Positions 24,201-34,991 of a stretch of DNA of 64,000 nt are shown here, one piece after another. The position numbers and the translations under genes are program-made. Positions within the stretch are counted from its first letter, which is position 1. Each line of letters starts with the position of its first letter. Source of the DNA: Haliclystus octoradiatus. Taxonomy: Eukaryota > Cnidaria > Staurozoa > Stauromedusae > Haliclystidae. The notes under the pieces are model-generated. The model was given only the letters and a program-made list of their open reading frames with translations, was not told the DNA's origin and made no database searches. The DNA lies in the NCBI GenBank assembly GCA_916610825.1, contig OU744448.1, forward strand, positions 14,693,936 to 14,757,935, in the 5' to 3' direction.

Positions 24201-27200
24201 ATTTTAGGCGTGCCTTTTATAATTACATCACCCTTGTCATCTTTATAATAGAAACCATGCCGAAATGTATTCAGGCTTTTTTCTTTCAGAATCAACACTT
24301 TTCTGATTTTTAAGTTATCTGATGTAAAAATAAATTAGAATTTCCATGCCTGTTGCCTGTTAGTTTGTTTTCTTTTCTGCCAACAGCTCGTGTAGTAGAC
24401 TGGTCAAAAAAATAAAGTTTGAAAGTTGAATTGCATTCTCCATTTTATTGTTCTAATGGGTAAAAAAAATCAAAAGTTCAAAATTTGAGCTCAAAACATA
24501 TTGGGAAATGGGCGCTCACTGCCCCTCAAAATTTATACAGAAAGTCAATATGGAGCGATTCAGAATTTAAAAATTTATAATTAAATCTCAGTAAAATATT
24601 TTTTGAATAATTTTGTATGTCTATGAAGGTAACAATCTCAGACACTTTATTGTGGCATTTAAAAGTCTATTGGTTGAGAACCTGAAAACTTTGCTTCAAA
24701 GTGATGCATTTGAATGTATGGCTTCCACTGTGATTGACAGATTATACAAGTGTGTGGTTTTCTGTTCTGTCAAAGTGTAGACATATTTCAATTTTAATTT
24801 ACCATGATTGGACAAAGATTGTTGGAGACTGTTTGAAATTAAATGCTAATACAGACAATGGTTTCTTGTACATTTTTGTTGGGAAATATAAGCGCTGTAA
24901 TGATTGAAAGTTCAAGAAAAACCAAATTTGTCAACACCTTTCCGTTTCCCACCTATTTTTAGTTTTATAGAAAACCACACACTTGTATATTCTGTCACAA
25001 TCACAGTGGCAGCCATACATTCAAATGCATCACTTTGAACCACAAAATTTCAGCATAGGTTCTCATCCAATAGACTTTTAAATGCCATAGTAATTTTTCT
25101 GAGATTGTTACCTTCGTAGAACATTATTGAAGAATACTTTACTGAGATTTAACTATTTTATTTTTTTAAATTTTTCCCCATTGACATTGTGTATTAATTT
25201 AAAGGCGCATTGAACTACTGAATTTTGAACTACTGACTTTTTTTACCCATTAAAACAATAAAATCAAGAATGCAATTAAACTATTAAACATTCTTTTTTT
25301 TGGAAAAGTCTATGGTTTAGGGCTACTATTTGTTTTATTGATTATATTTTTGAAGGGCCTATGCATCGGAATTTCAGTTTCAATTTTGATAAAAAGATAT
25401 CAAAATATGTAGTCCCAATAGCTTTATTTAAATTTGTCATTCTAATATAATATAATATAATATAATATAATATAATATAATATAATATAATATAATATAA
25501 TATAATATAATATAATATAATATAATATAATATAATATAATATAATATAATATAATATAATATAATATAATATAATATAATATAATATAATATAATATAA
25601 TATAATATAATATAATATAATATAATATAATATAATATAATATAATATAAAATAATATAATAATGTGAGTGCTCAATGTTTGTTAAGACAGAGCATAATA
25701 TAGAATAGACACAAAGTTGAGGCAAAAGCCTTTTCCATTACTCAGAGTTTCACACGTTTACTTTGCGTTCATCAGACGGTTTTTAGGGAGGATTAGCTCA
25801 GATGGCAGAGCAATCGAACTTTAGATCGGATCATATTTGATCCATCGTGGTTCAAATCTCCCTAAGGTCAACTCAGCCTTGACTTTATCTGAAACATCAA
25901 ACAAGTACCATCTGAGGATGGCGGATGGAATGGTCCAGAGGGAATTGCATTGTGAGTAGCTGCGGCGCATCGTTGCGCATTGACAATCAAGACCTATCTG
26001 CTATGAAATCTGTTGAAATTGATCTGCAGTGTCGCGGCTGAGATCAACAAAGAGCGTTGAAAATCATTTCTCTCAGTGAAAAAAGCCACTCATCTAGAAA
26101 TAGAGGAGTGGTACGGGTGCCTTCGGTAGGGCGACACCATCTACATTACTTATTTTTTACTATGAACGCAAAGTAATTACAGTGAAACCTGTATATAACA
26201 GCCAGCTACAAGAGGTAGATAAATTGACCATTATAGACAGGTGGCCTTTATATAGAGGTTTAATTCATTAGAAAATACTATTTTAGACATTGCAAGATTG
26301 ACCACTATAGACAGGTGGCCGCTTTATAGAGATGACCGTTATAACAGGTTTGACTACTTAATTATACTATTAATGTAATTACCTTTGGTGCTGCGCTGCA
26401 TCTTTGACATTATTATTTAAATTTTTATATCCATTCATATGCAAGGCTGCAACTTGACTGAGTAAAAAGTGTTCCGGTTGATTTATTATAGGCTACTAAT
26501 ACTAATTTACACAAATAACTAACAATAGGGGCAATACAATAATGGTGATAATTAAACAATAAACCGACTAAAATGTTCACACATGGTTGGTAACAAAGTT
26601 AGTGCTGTATACACCATTTTCACACATTCATTTCCAAATATAGACCATTTTCACATCCTTCGCATATCACCTTTCATTTTTCACCCCCCTTGAGCTTTTG
26701 TTTAAAGGAGCAAAAATGACCAGCAGGCGCTACGCACTTAGGATCACGTGCACGCTTATTGTTATAACACAATGTTCATTGTTGACATGAATTTCATTAC
26801 AAGTTAGGCCTGCATATAACAATTGTTTCAAAGCGAGACGGTTGAATTACGCTAAGCATAAATCCAACTTGTGCTCGCAGCGGTGGCCGGTCAATTTTGC
26901 CCCTTTAAGGCGTAAAGATGGCTCATGAGCACTAAATTCTGGATAGCGTTTGCAACTTTCATTCACTTACAATGAGAATGACAAATTTAAATATAGCTAT
27001 TGAAACTACCGGTAGCATAGTCGTCAAATCTTTTACCCAAAAGTGACATTTTTCAACTGGAAACTTTTCCTGCAAGTAACAGGAAACATATTTTAATCTG
27101 GTTAATGCATGCAGGCTAGTAGCAATCAGAGTGATAAAAGGTTGTGTTTTATTGAATCATGATAGATTTTATGAAGTAAGTCACGTTTTAAGGCTAGTTA

Positions 27201-30200
27201 GAGCACGATTTGTTGGGGCTCTGCCATACTGCTGGTAAAGAAGTATTGTTGACATATTTTTCTTTTAGATTTTGAATGTTTTTTATTATCTTACTGTTAA
27301 ATATTTTTGAATTATTCTCATTTGTTTGGTATCTAATAATCTTTAAATCCTTGAAAACTAAACCATGTGGTGATTGTGATCATAGATGATTAAAAGATAA
27401 GTGATACGATACAAGCTTAATTAATATTTAAACCCGGTTAGGCCATCATCCTTACAACTGATGCATTTATGCATGCATGCTATAAGATTACAATTCTAGA
27501 AAGGGAGTGGGATCTATACACCTGCTCATTACTAGTAACCAGCTTTCTAGATCTAGCAATGGTTAGGACGTTTCTTTTCAATCCTCGGATTATCAGCCTG
27601 CTCATTAATAATCAAAATGTCTCTAATTTGGTCCATTATCTGGACGATTTTATTATGGCAGGTCCTCCAAATTCTAACATCTACCTGACATAGCTCGAAC
27701 GTTCCATCCAGCTTTGCTCCATACTGGGTCTGCAACTAAACCCAACAAAATGTTTAGGTCCGTCTACAATTCTGGTAGTGCTGGGAATCGAAGTGGATTC
27801 TGTTAACCAAACTGCCCGTTTGCCAGAGGAAGAATTTCGAGAAATAAAAGAGCTCATTGACTCTTGGAAATGAAGACACTCTTGTTTCAAAAAAGAATTA
27901 CAGTCACTAATTGGCCATCTCCACCATGCTTCTAAAGTTGTATGGCCCGGATGTGCCTTTGTGTGCCGGATGCTAAACTTGCTTCCATGTTTCAAACCAT
28001 TTCGATTGAATGGAGAATTCAAGAAAGACCTGGACTGGTGGCAACAATTTTTCCAGTCTTGGAATGGTGTATCATTCTGGTTGTACCCTGGTATCCCAAT
28101 TTCTAGCAATGTCACTGTCCTGTCAGATGCATCAGGGTCAATTGGTTAATGGGCATTTCGCAACCAGCAATGGCTTAGTGTGCAATGGTCCGGGGCACAA
28201 CTTCACCATTCGATTTAAGGAGTTATTCCCTATTGTTGTGGCAGCTAACATATGGGGATACCAATGGGGGAGGCTACACAGTATTTTCAAATGTGACAAT
28301 GAAGCAGCAGCCTTTATTCTTAACAAGCGTTCCTCAAAAATTTCAGATATCATGCATCTAATTTGCGTTCTCTTGTGGACAGCAGCACAGTGCGATTTCT
28401 TTTTCTCTGCAGTGCACATCCCTGGGTCATTAAACGGGATCGCTGACTTTTTATCACATTTTAATTGGCAGGCATTTTCACCATATGGCACCAGCAGCAC
28501 ACTACCACCCTATATCAATACCATCATCTCTACTGAAAGATTGACCTAAGCCAAATAAATCACCAATGCCAGGTATATATAGATAACACTGTTGCCCGAC
28601 AACAAGAAAAACATACACATCTGCCCAACGAAAATATATGGAAAATTAAAAGAATGCAATTTAATGTACCACGGGAGTAGCTACCTGTAGCTAGCAACCT
28701 TATGCATGTCATTCATAAAGTATTGTCTTTCCCAGATAGCGACTCCGGTATACTTTGGGCTTCATGCACACTAGCTTATTTTGAATTTCTGAGATCTTCA
28801 GAGTTCACTGTGTCAAGCATGAAGGCATTCGATCAAAACACCGATCTACAGATCTCAGATGTGGCATTTGATAGACTTGATAAACCAAACTGCCTCAGAG
28901 TCCACATAAAGTTATCTAAAACAGGCTGTTTCCACAAAGGCTGTTATCTGCATATTGGTCGCGGGACTGCCCCTTTGTGTGCAATTTAAGCAATGATAAA
29001 CTACCTCAATAAATTAGGAGACAGAAGTGGTCCACTATTTGTATTCTCCAATGGCCAACCACTGTTTTGGATGCGTCTATCAACATGGGTTCAATCAGTT
29101 TTTGCAACTGCAAATATTCCAGAAAAATTTAATACCCATAGTTTTAGAATTGGTTGTTGCCGCAAGAAACGGTGTTCCAGATCATCTCATCAAAGCCTTA
29201 GGTCGTTGGACCAGCGATGCATTTACTTTATATATTCGTACTGCAACAGAGTCATTATCAATTTATTGTATGCCCCTTTTGGTGCTTGGTGATAGTTGGT
29301 GGTAGGATCATGCATCTCTGCCTTCTCCTCTTCAAGCACCTTGAAGGATGGTTTGGTGGTGTCAGGTCTGCCTTTGGACTGCTAGCTCTTGCATATCGCT
29401 ATAGTCACCTCCCACCAACCAAGCACTTATCCTAAATATCAGGGTAAGGTGAAGGGTTTAAACAAGCTTAATTAATATTTAAGCCCGGTTAGGCCATCAT
29501 CCTTACAACTGATGCATTTATGCATGCATGCTATAAGATTACAATTCCAGAAAGGGAGTGGGATCTATACACCTGCTCATTACTAGTAACCAGCTTTCTA
29601 GATCTAGCAATGGTTAGGATGTTTCTTTTCAATCCTCGGATTACCAGCCTGCTGCAGAGTCATGAACAAAAGTTTGCTCATTTTTATTGCTTTTGCTTGT
29701 TGCTCTGCTGATAAACCAATGTAGGGTTATCCTGCTCATTGCTATATTCAGACATACGCTTGTTGCAATGCTAATCACCTGCTGTAGGGTTAAGTGATGA
29801 ATCTGCACATATTTGCTGAAATGCTAAGCACCCGCTGTAAGGTAAACTTCTGATGCTGCTATGCTAATCACCCGTTGTAGGGTTAATTGATGTATCTGCA
29901 TATATTTTCTGCAATGCTGAGCATCCGATGTAGGAAAAACTTCTGATGCTGCCAACGGGCGCAAGTGCAACTGTCTAGTTTTAATTGGAAGCGGGCTGTG
30001 GAGGGCTATGTTTGATTATTGCACTCCCTCCCACACCATTGGGTAAAAAGGTGATGAGTATAACTAGGAACTCCACTGACTTAGCAGTGTGATTGGCCTT
30101 GGTTGGTGGTGTCAGGTCTGCCTTTGGACTGCAAGCTCTTGCATATCGCTATAGTCACCTCCCACCAACCAAGCACTTATCCCAAATATCAGAGTAAGGT

Positions 30201-33200
30201 GAAGGGTTTAACCTTTAATAACTTATTGATTTCTAGCTTAAGTATCATAATATAATATAATATGAGATGAACACATGTATGTGAGAGTGCTCAATGTTTG
30301 TTAAGACAGAGCATAATATAGAATAGACACAAAGATGAGGCAAAAGCCTTTTCCCGCTACTCAGAGTTTCACACTTTTACTTTGTGTTCATCAGACAGTT
30401 TACTAAAAAATTAAAACATACCACTATACTCCTATAAATTCATACATAGACGCAATATCTATCTATTGTGTTGATACAAAGGCTGTTGTTTATTATTACA
30501 ATTGTTATGATTAGATACACAATAGATCTATATTGCGTCTATGTATGAATTTAAAGGAGTATAGTGGTATGTTTTAATTTTTTAATAAACCATCCGAGGA
30601 ACGCAAAGTAAAAGCGTGAAACTCCAGAGTAATGGAAAGGCTTTTGCTTCATCTTTGTGTCTATTCTAGCTTAAGTATCATAGTTTCAGATTTTTAGCGT
30701 GGTTTTTCTCTTGTATCATTTAACCATGAGTCCAAGCTTAAGCTCCGTAATTAGGGATCAATTTTCATTCGTTTTGATTTTAATTTTTAACGGTTTTATC
30801 TGATGAAATTAAGTGAATCCAACTCAAAAGCTAAAATACTGAATCAGACCGCCGTATTTGCTTCTAATTTTCATGCTTTAATTTAAATGCAAAATCAATT
30901 AGGCTTTAGGCTAAAAAACAGGCTTTTTCAAAGGGCTCATTATAAAAATACAAAAAAAATGATTTTTTAAAAATGCCAAGATTAAATAATTAGTTTATCT
31001 ACAATAACATAATTTTGCACATTTTTCTATAAGTCCAATTATCAGCGGTCACTTTCATAGAGGATGGCAGATTATTCCACAAACAAGCACCAGCTGACTG
31101 GAAAGAGTCGCCATAGCTGTGTTTGATGTATATGTCATTATTAGTCGAGGAGCGAGTATTTCTGGTGATTTGAAATTGATAACATCAGTAATTAGTTACA
31201 TTATGCTTTTAATTTTGTTAAGATATAAATTGTAATCAGATGTATGTCAATCTTGAAATGACCATTGTTACAAATCAAGTTTTTGGTTGCATTTTCAGAT
31301 TGGTAGAAAGCTGCTATGGATCAACACTAAAAATGAAAGCATCGCATCGAATCCATTGCATGTAAATATAAAAGACATCCGTTTCTTCTCAAATAAGATT
31401 AACAAGGCAAAGCATTCGTACAAATATAAAGGTTTTCTTCCATGGGAGCGCCTCTCACTTTTATCAAATGTTGAGAGCCTGATAAAGCAAAGAGAAATTT
31501 TAAAATCATACGAAATAGATTATTTGAAAGGTAGGCATTTGATGGACTCATTTGCAGATACATTACATCACGTTGGAAAGATTTACAACAAGGCATTTGG
31601 TTATCAAGCACGCAAAGTACCAGCTCACATGCCACATTTTATAAATGTTGATATCATCAATGCTATGCAAACAAGATTTTCAAGTTATTTTGACATCACA
31701 TCATCACATAAAATCAGAAGTTCAGATGATATGCAGTTTGCATTCTCTTATCAATACTACCTGATGAGCTTACCAGGACAGATGAACTTGACTGAATTAT
31801 TTATTGAGTTTGATACCGACATGTCTGGTAAGTTGTTGCACTGTTAGGTTATGCCAATGCAATACCAAATGGAATTTTTAACTGTTGTCATTAGTAAGAA
31901 TGTGTTATTTTCTATTTTATAAAGTTTGATTTAGAACTATTCAGTGGAGGGAGATAGCAAACCTGCAATAGAAAGATGTTAAACTCAACAGATCATAGCT
32001 TACTATCAGCTGTGGATGCTTCACTGTATTTACATTGATAATTTCCTATATTTTCAGAAGCTGATTTTCTGATCTTTTCCAATTTGAAGGATTTAGCTAC
32101 ATAATCAAAACTAAATGTTCAATGAATTGAAAACAAAATAAATATCTTCATTTCATAAAAACAAATGTTGAATCAAAAATACTCAATTGAAATCCAGTTT
32201 TTAATAAAGTAGGCCTACTGAAACTGCTTAAAAGATATGTTTTGGCTGTGATTTGCTATGTTTTAGCTGGATATATATTGTTGTTTGTTTGTTTGAATGT
32301 TATTTTATTTTGTATGACAATATGAGCGATGCTCCTTGTTTACGTTATCCAAAATTTAAATTAATTGAGTATATGAAAAGATAAACATTTTTTTAAGATA
32401 AAGGATAGCGACAAAAAATAAACAGACTTAGGTTTAAACAACGTTTCGTGATAGCTTAATTGCATCTTCAGGTTAACAGGAATAACATATTAAAATTACA
32501 AAGTATTTATAGTAAAAATTTACGTGATTATAAAATTGGGTACAAAACAATGGAACAAAGAAAATATAATATTTACTTAGGTAGAGTTACACAAATAGCC
32601 TAGACCGGGCGGAATCTTTATGAGTGTTGAGGGTCGGACTTAGCTCTTTGATTGATAACATTTCATGAATTAAGCAATCAAACGTATTGGTGAACTTCCT
32701 CAGTACAGAAAAAAATGTCCGGAATTTTTGTCATTTTTATTGTGAGTTTGTAAGTGTAAACCGACTGCCGACCCACTATGTTCGCCAATACGTTGATGTA
32801 GATGCCGGCGCGTAAAGCCGACATAACTCGCATCGCACGAGCCACACTGGAATAGGTAAACAACGCATTGATGAGACAGTAAAGCCGGCCTCGGTTCACA
32901 CACACAAACATCATCAATTATTTTTCTAGATTTAAAAACTGATCGAAAGCTCTATCTGACTTCAACACTCAAAGTTTTCAATTGTCACCGTGGTGAATTG
33001 GCGGAAACCTGGTCTTTGTAAGGCAAAACAATGTTAATTGCATCTCTTTTCTTATAATCTTGAAAAATAATTGATGATGTTCGTGTGCGTGAACCGAGGC
33101 CGGCTTTACTGTCTCGTCAATGCGTTGTTTACCTATTCCAGTGTGACTTGTGCGATTCAAGTTATGTCGGCTTTACGCGCTGGCATTTACATCAATGTAT

Positions 33201-34762
33201 TGACGAACATAATGGGTCGGCAGTCCGTTTACACTTACAAACTCACAATAAAAATGTCAAAAATTCAAGGAAGTGCACCAATAAGTTTGATTGCTTAATT
33301 CATGAAATGTTATCAATCAAAGAGCTAAGTCCGACCCTCAACACTCATATTCCGTCCGGTCTAGGCTATTTGTATAACTTTACCTAGGTAAATAATATAT
33401 TTTCTTTGTTGTATTGTTTGGTACCCAAATTTATAATCACGTAAATTTTTACTATAAATACTTTGTAATTTTAATATGTTATTCCTTTTAACCTGAAGAT
33501 GCAATTAAGCTAACGTTGTTTGAACCAAAGTCTGTTTATTTTTTGTTGCTATCCTTTATCTTAGAAATGTTTTTCGAAGAAACTTTTACTGAATGAAACA
33601 TTTATTAATTATGATTAAAACATATGTTAGAAACAGATTCTAAATAAATAAAGAATTGAATTTAATAAACATAGATCTAATTATCATCTTGAAACAATGA
33701 GTATATATATGATTAAATTGAATTAAATTATTTTGTGACACAGTATATTGCAGTTAGATGTAATTTTAAATAATGTTTAAATTGGCCATAGTCTTGTTGC
33801 TTGCTGCTATAGTTTCATTCCTGTGGAGACATTCATTTTTTCCATTACAATTCAGCTTCAGAAAGCCCAGTAACACTATTAGTATGTGCATGGAGATGGT
33901 ATGGTAGCCCTTTTGTAACATCCCTGATTCATAAAATATTCAACAGCATATTATATATCTGAGTCAAGGAATATCATTAGAGAGCATTATGATGTAATCA
34001 GAACTCAACAGAAGCTAGTTTAGAGCAGTTCAAAAGAAAAAGAACAAATAGGTTGAATAATTGTTGATTGATTGGTGTGTTTGATGTATTTCAGGTACAT
34101 TGTCAGAACGTGAACTTCGAACTGTGGCTGCAAGAATTAATCGCCTGCCATTGATTGAAAATGTTATGACTGCTTTTGAAGAGCTTGTTAGAAATTGCTC
34201 CAATACAACTTGTGCTAATTGCACCCCATTAGTAACCAAAGATTTTATGGCTCATTGCCCAACACTTATAGCAGAACTCAACAACACAATTAAAGAAAAG
34301 AAAAAATTCAAGTTTGAAATACTTGGCGAAGATTCCATAGCTTTCAAGATGCTACGTGGCAACGCAAGTGATATTTTGCAACAATTGGACTGGGTTAGAA
34401 AAAACAAACGTAAATTTGTATGTTTGAATGATAATATTGACCATGAACGTCATGATGCTCCAATGCTGCGTGCCATTTTGAAGGATTTTTACCACTCATA
34501 TTTCCCAATTCCTTCACAATTTGAATTAGAACCAGGATATCGGAATAGGTTTTCAACTGTAGATGGTTGGAAGAAATGGGAATCACATCAAACGGACAGC
34601 AAAAGCTCGATTTATGCAGTGCTTGTTTTCATATTTATTATTGCTTTGCTATTATGGACAAGAGGATATGTATTTATCAAGGAAATATTCCCCCGTTTGT
34701 TCAATTATATCAATCCTTTTGGCAGGAGGTTCTCTAGAACAAATAATTCGTCCTGGATATAA
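21236..34762 (+). CDS. GNPTAB: N-acetylglucosamine-1-phosphotransferase alpha/beta precursor (3 exons)
   Basis: Golgi type III membrane enzyme that transfers GlcNAc-1-phosphate to mannoses on lysosomal enzymes, the first step of mannose-6-phosphate tagging. Exons 21236-23497, 31299-31827 and 34095-34762 join in phase to 1152 aa (human 1256). N-terminal membrane segment about residues 27-47; Stealth block DIVYTWVNGSD at 83-93; second Stealth block with DNEELRYSLRSVEKFAPWVR and IYMNDDVFFG; two Notch/LNR modules (CPASWVHDKYCDKAC and CANNWVGDRYCDGQC); probable site-1-protease site RHLM/D at 833-837; VPAHMPH; Stealth block MQFAFSYQYYLMS; an EF-hand loop DTDMSGTLSERE spanning the last splice junction; FVCLNDNIDH; C-terminal membrane segment. 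Start: first ATG, 5 bp past an upstream stop. The 7.8-kb intron 1 is packed with mobile elements; intron 2 holds a Penelope palindrome. Confidence 0.98.
24400..25290. mobile_element. Palindromic MITE-like element in GNPTAB intron 1
   Basis: Two arms of about 380 bp are inverted copies. The ends AGTTGAATTGCATTCTCCAT and the matching AAGAATGCAATTAAACT bound it, and the inner arms share AAAACCACACACTTGTATA. No coding capacity was seen. A second copy at 37764-38720 is split by another insertion. Confidence 0.75.
25444..25652. repeat. (TATAA)n microsatellite, about 42 units
   Basis: An almost perfect 5-bp tandem repeat of about 208 bp. It reads as an artefactual open frame on the minus strand (ILYYI repeats). 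A Penelope-element fragment begins at its right edge. A short TATAA tract also precedes the related copy at 30248. Confidence 0.97.
25660..25782 (-). mobile_element. Penelope-like element 3' end fragment (copy A)
   Basis: Shares GTGCTCAATGTTTGTTAAGA and the downstream ribozyme-like segment with copy B at 30286-30400 (near identity over about 110 bp). The opposite arm survives only as TATGAACGCAAAGTAA at about 26161-26176, because a SINE separates the two. It sits directly beside the (TATAA)n tract. Confidence 0.75.
25735..25779 (-). ncRNA. Hammerhead-ribozyme-like motif (copy A)
   Basis: Minus strand: stem I CCGT/ATGG, core CTGATGA, stem II ACGC/GTGT (A-U closing pair), core GAAA, short stem III ACT/AGT, cleavage triplet GTA. 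The layout is that of the minimal type I hammerheads known from Penelope-like elements. Activity is not shown. Confidence 0.72.
25783..26150 (+). mobile_element. tRNA-headed SINE with a type II-like head
   Basis: The first 85 bases fold like a tRNA. The acceptor arms TTAGGGAG/CTCCCTAA pair, the D-arm GCTC/GAGC holds the A box (TAGCTCAGATGG), a long variable arm GGATCA/TGATCC follows, and the B box is GGTTCAAATC. The anticodon stem is poor, so this is a SINE head rather than a working tRNA gene. A body of about 280 bp follows and ends near CATCTACATTACTTA. It is inserted between the two arms of a Penelope palindrome. Confidence 0.75.
26180..26352. repeat. DNA-transposon-like fragment with two internal repeats
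   Basis: Starts near CAGTGAAACCTGTATATAAC and has two direct copies of TTGACCATTATAGACAGGTG (at 26222 and 26308). Such ends occur in DNA transposons of many animals. The family is not resolved. Confidence 0.45.
26702..26908. mobile_element. TTAA-flanked MITE with about 35-bp inverted ends
   Basis: Ends AGGAGCAAAAATGACCAGCA and the inverse TGACCGGCCACCGCTG-type end (GGTCAATTTTGCCCCT) are flanked by TTAA at 26702-26705 and 26905-26908. TTAA duplication is typical of piggyBac-mobilised elements. No coding capacity. Confidence 0.6.
27411..30210 (+). mobile_element. Tyrosine-recombinase (DIRS-order, PAT/Ngaro-like) retroelement with split direct repeats
   Basis: Repeats in order: A1 27411-27602, coding part, B1 29353-29460, A2 29462-29653 (B1 abuts it), B2 30103-30210. 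The A copies are offset by exactly 2051 bp and the B copies by 750 bp. Coding remnants: RT with VHYLDDFIMAGP; RNase H with LSDASGS and VHIPGSLNGIADFLS; and a tyrosine recombinase with EFLRSSEF, THSFRIG and LGRWTSDAFTLYIR (R, H-x-x-R and Y residues). Stops and frameshifts (for example at 27691 and near 29150) show it is dead, and most of the RT and any gag are missing. Between A2 and B2 a TGCTAATCACC(C)GYTGTAGGG unit is repeated about four times. In GNPTAB intron 1. Confidence 0.88.
30354..30398 (-). ncRNA. Hammerhead-like motif, copy B left arm
   Basis: Minus strand: stem I CTGT/GCGG (with G-U pairs), CTGATGA, stem II ACAC/GTGT, GAAA, ACT/AGT stem III, GTA cleavage triplet. All core bases are intact. 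Confidence 0.65.
30590..30635 (+). ncRNA. Decayed hammerhead-like motif, copy B right arm
   Basis: Stem I CCAT/ATGG is perfect, but the core reads CCGAGGA instead of CTGANGA. The conserved U4 is lost, so it is probably inactive. GAAA and stems II and III are kept. Confidence 0.55.
32394..33563. mobile_element. Penelope-like palindrome of a second family (copy F), GIY-YIG in both arms
   Basis: Arms 32394-32926 and 33062-33563 are inverted copies around a 135-bp spacer. Each arm encodes, reading outward, a GIY-YIG endonuclease fragment: minus 32903-32700 (CDASYVGFTRRHLHQRIGEH) and plus 33085-33387 (CDSSYVGFTRWHLHQ, FDCLIHEMLSIKELSPTLN). The catalytic-type Y..GFT.. and R/H/E positions are recognisable, but both arms carry disruptions. 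In GNPTAB intron 2. Confidence 0.82.
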
Positions 34763-34991
34763 TATTATTCAATATATTAAAATATGTGCTTCTAAGCAAT
34801 CCTATTCCCAATTATATTTATCTTTTTTATAAATACGTATAACAATATTATATTGTTAAATTCACAACCATTCAGTTTTGTACAGTAGGAGGCCTACCAA
34901 ATTCAAATTGTAACCTTGAAAGTGCTATAACCATTTAATATTATTGAAAAAATAATTAATTTAAATATTATATAAATTACTATTTATAGTA

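Larger units (their letters stand above)
30286..30668. mobile_element. Penelope-like element head-to-head palindrome (copy B)
   Basis: Symmetric arms 30319-30493 and 30495-30668, centred near 30494, share long stretches (for example the segment ending AATTCATACATAGACGC and its inverse). Ribozyme-like motifs lie 35 nt from each outer end. The left flank continues with GTGCTCAATGTTT as in copy A. No endonuclease sequence remains. Confidence 0.8.

Noticed and set aside
25342-25725. Open frames encoding ILYYI repeats
   Set aside because: Translation of the (TATAA)n microsatellite.
25783-25867. A functional tRNA gene
   Set aside because: A and B boxes and acceptor pairing are good, but the anticodon stem is not, and a SINE body follows.
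32460-32480. Hammerhead motif in Penelope copy F (CTGAAGATGCAATTAAGC...CACGAAACG)
   Set aside because: CTGAAGA and GAAA are present, but stems I and II do not pair convincingly in either arm. I could not support a ribozyme.
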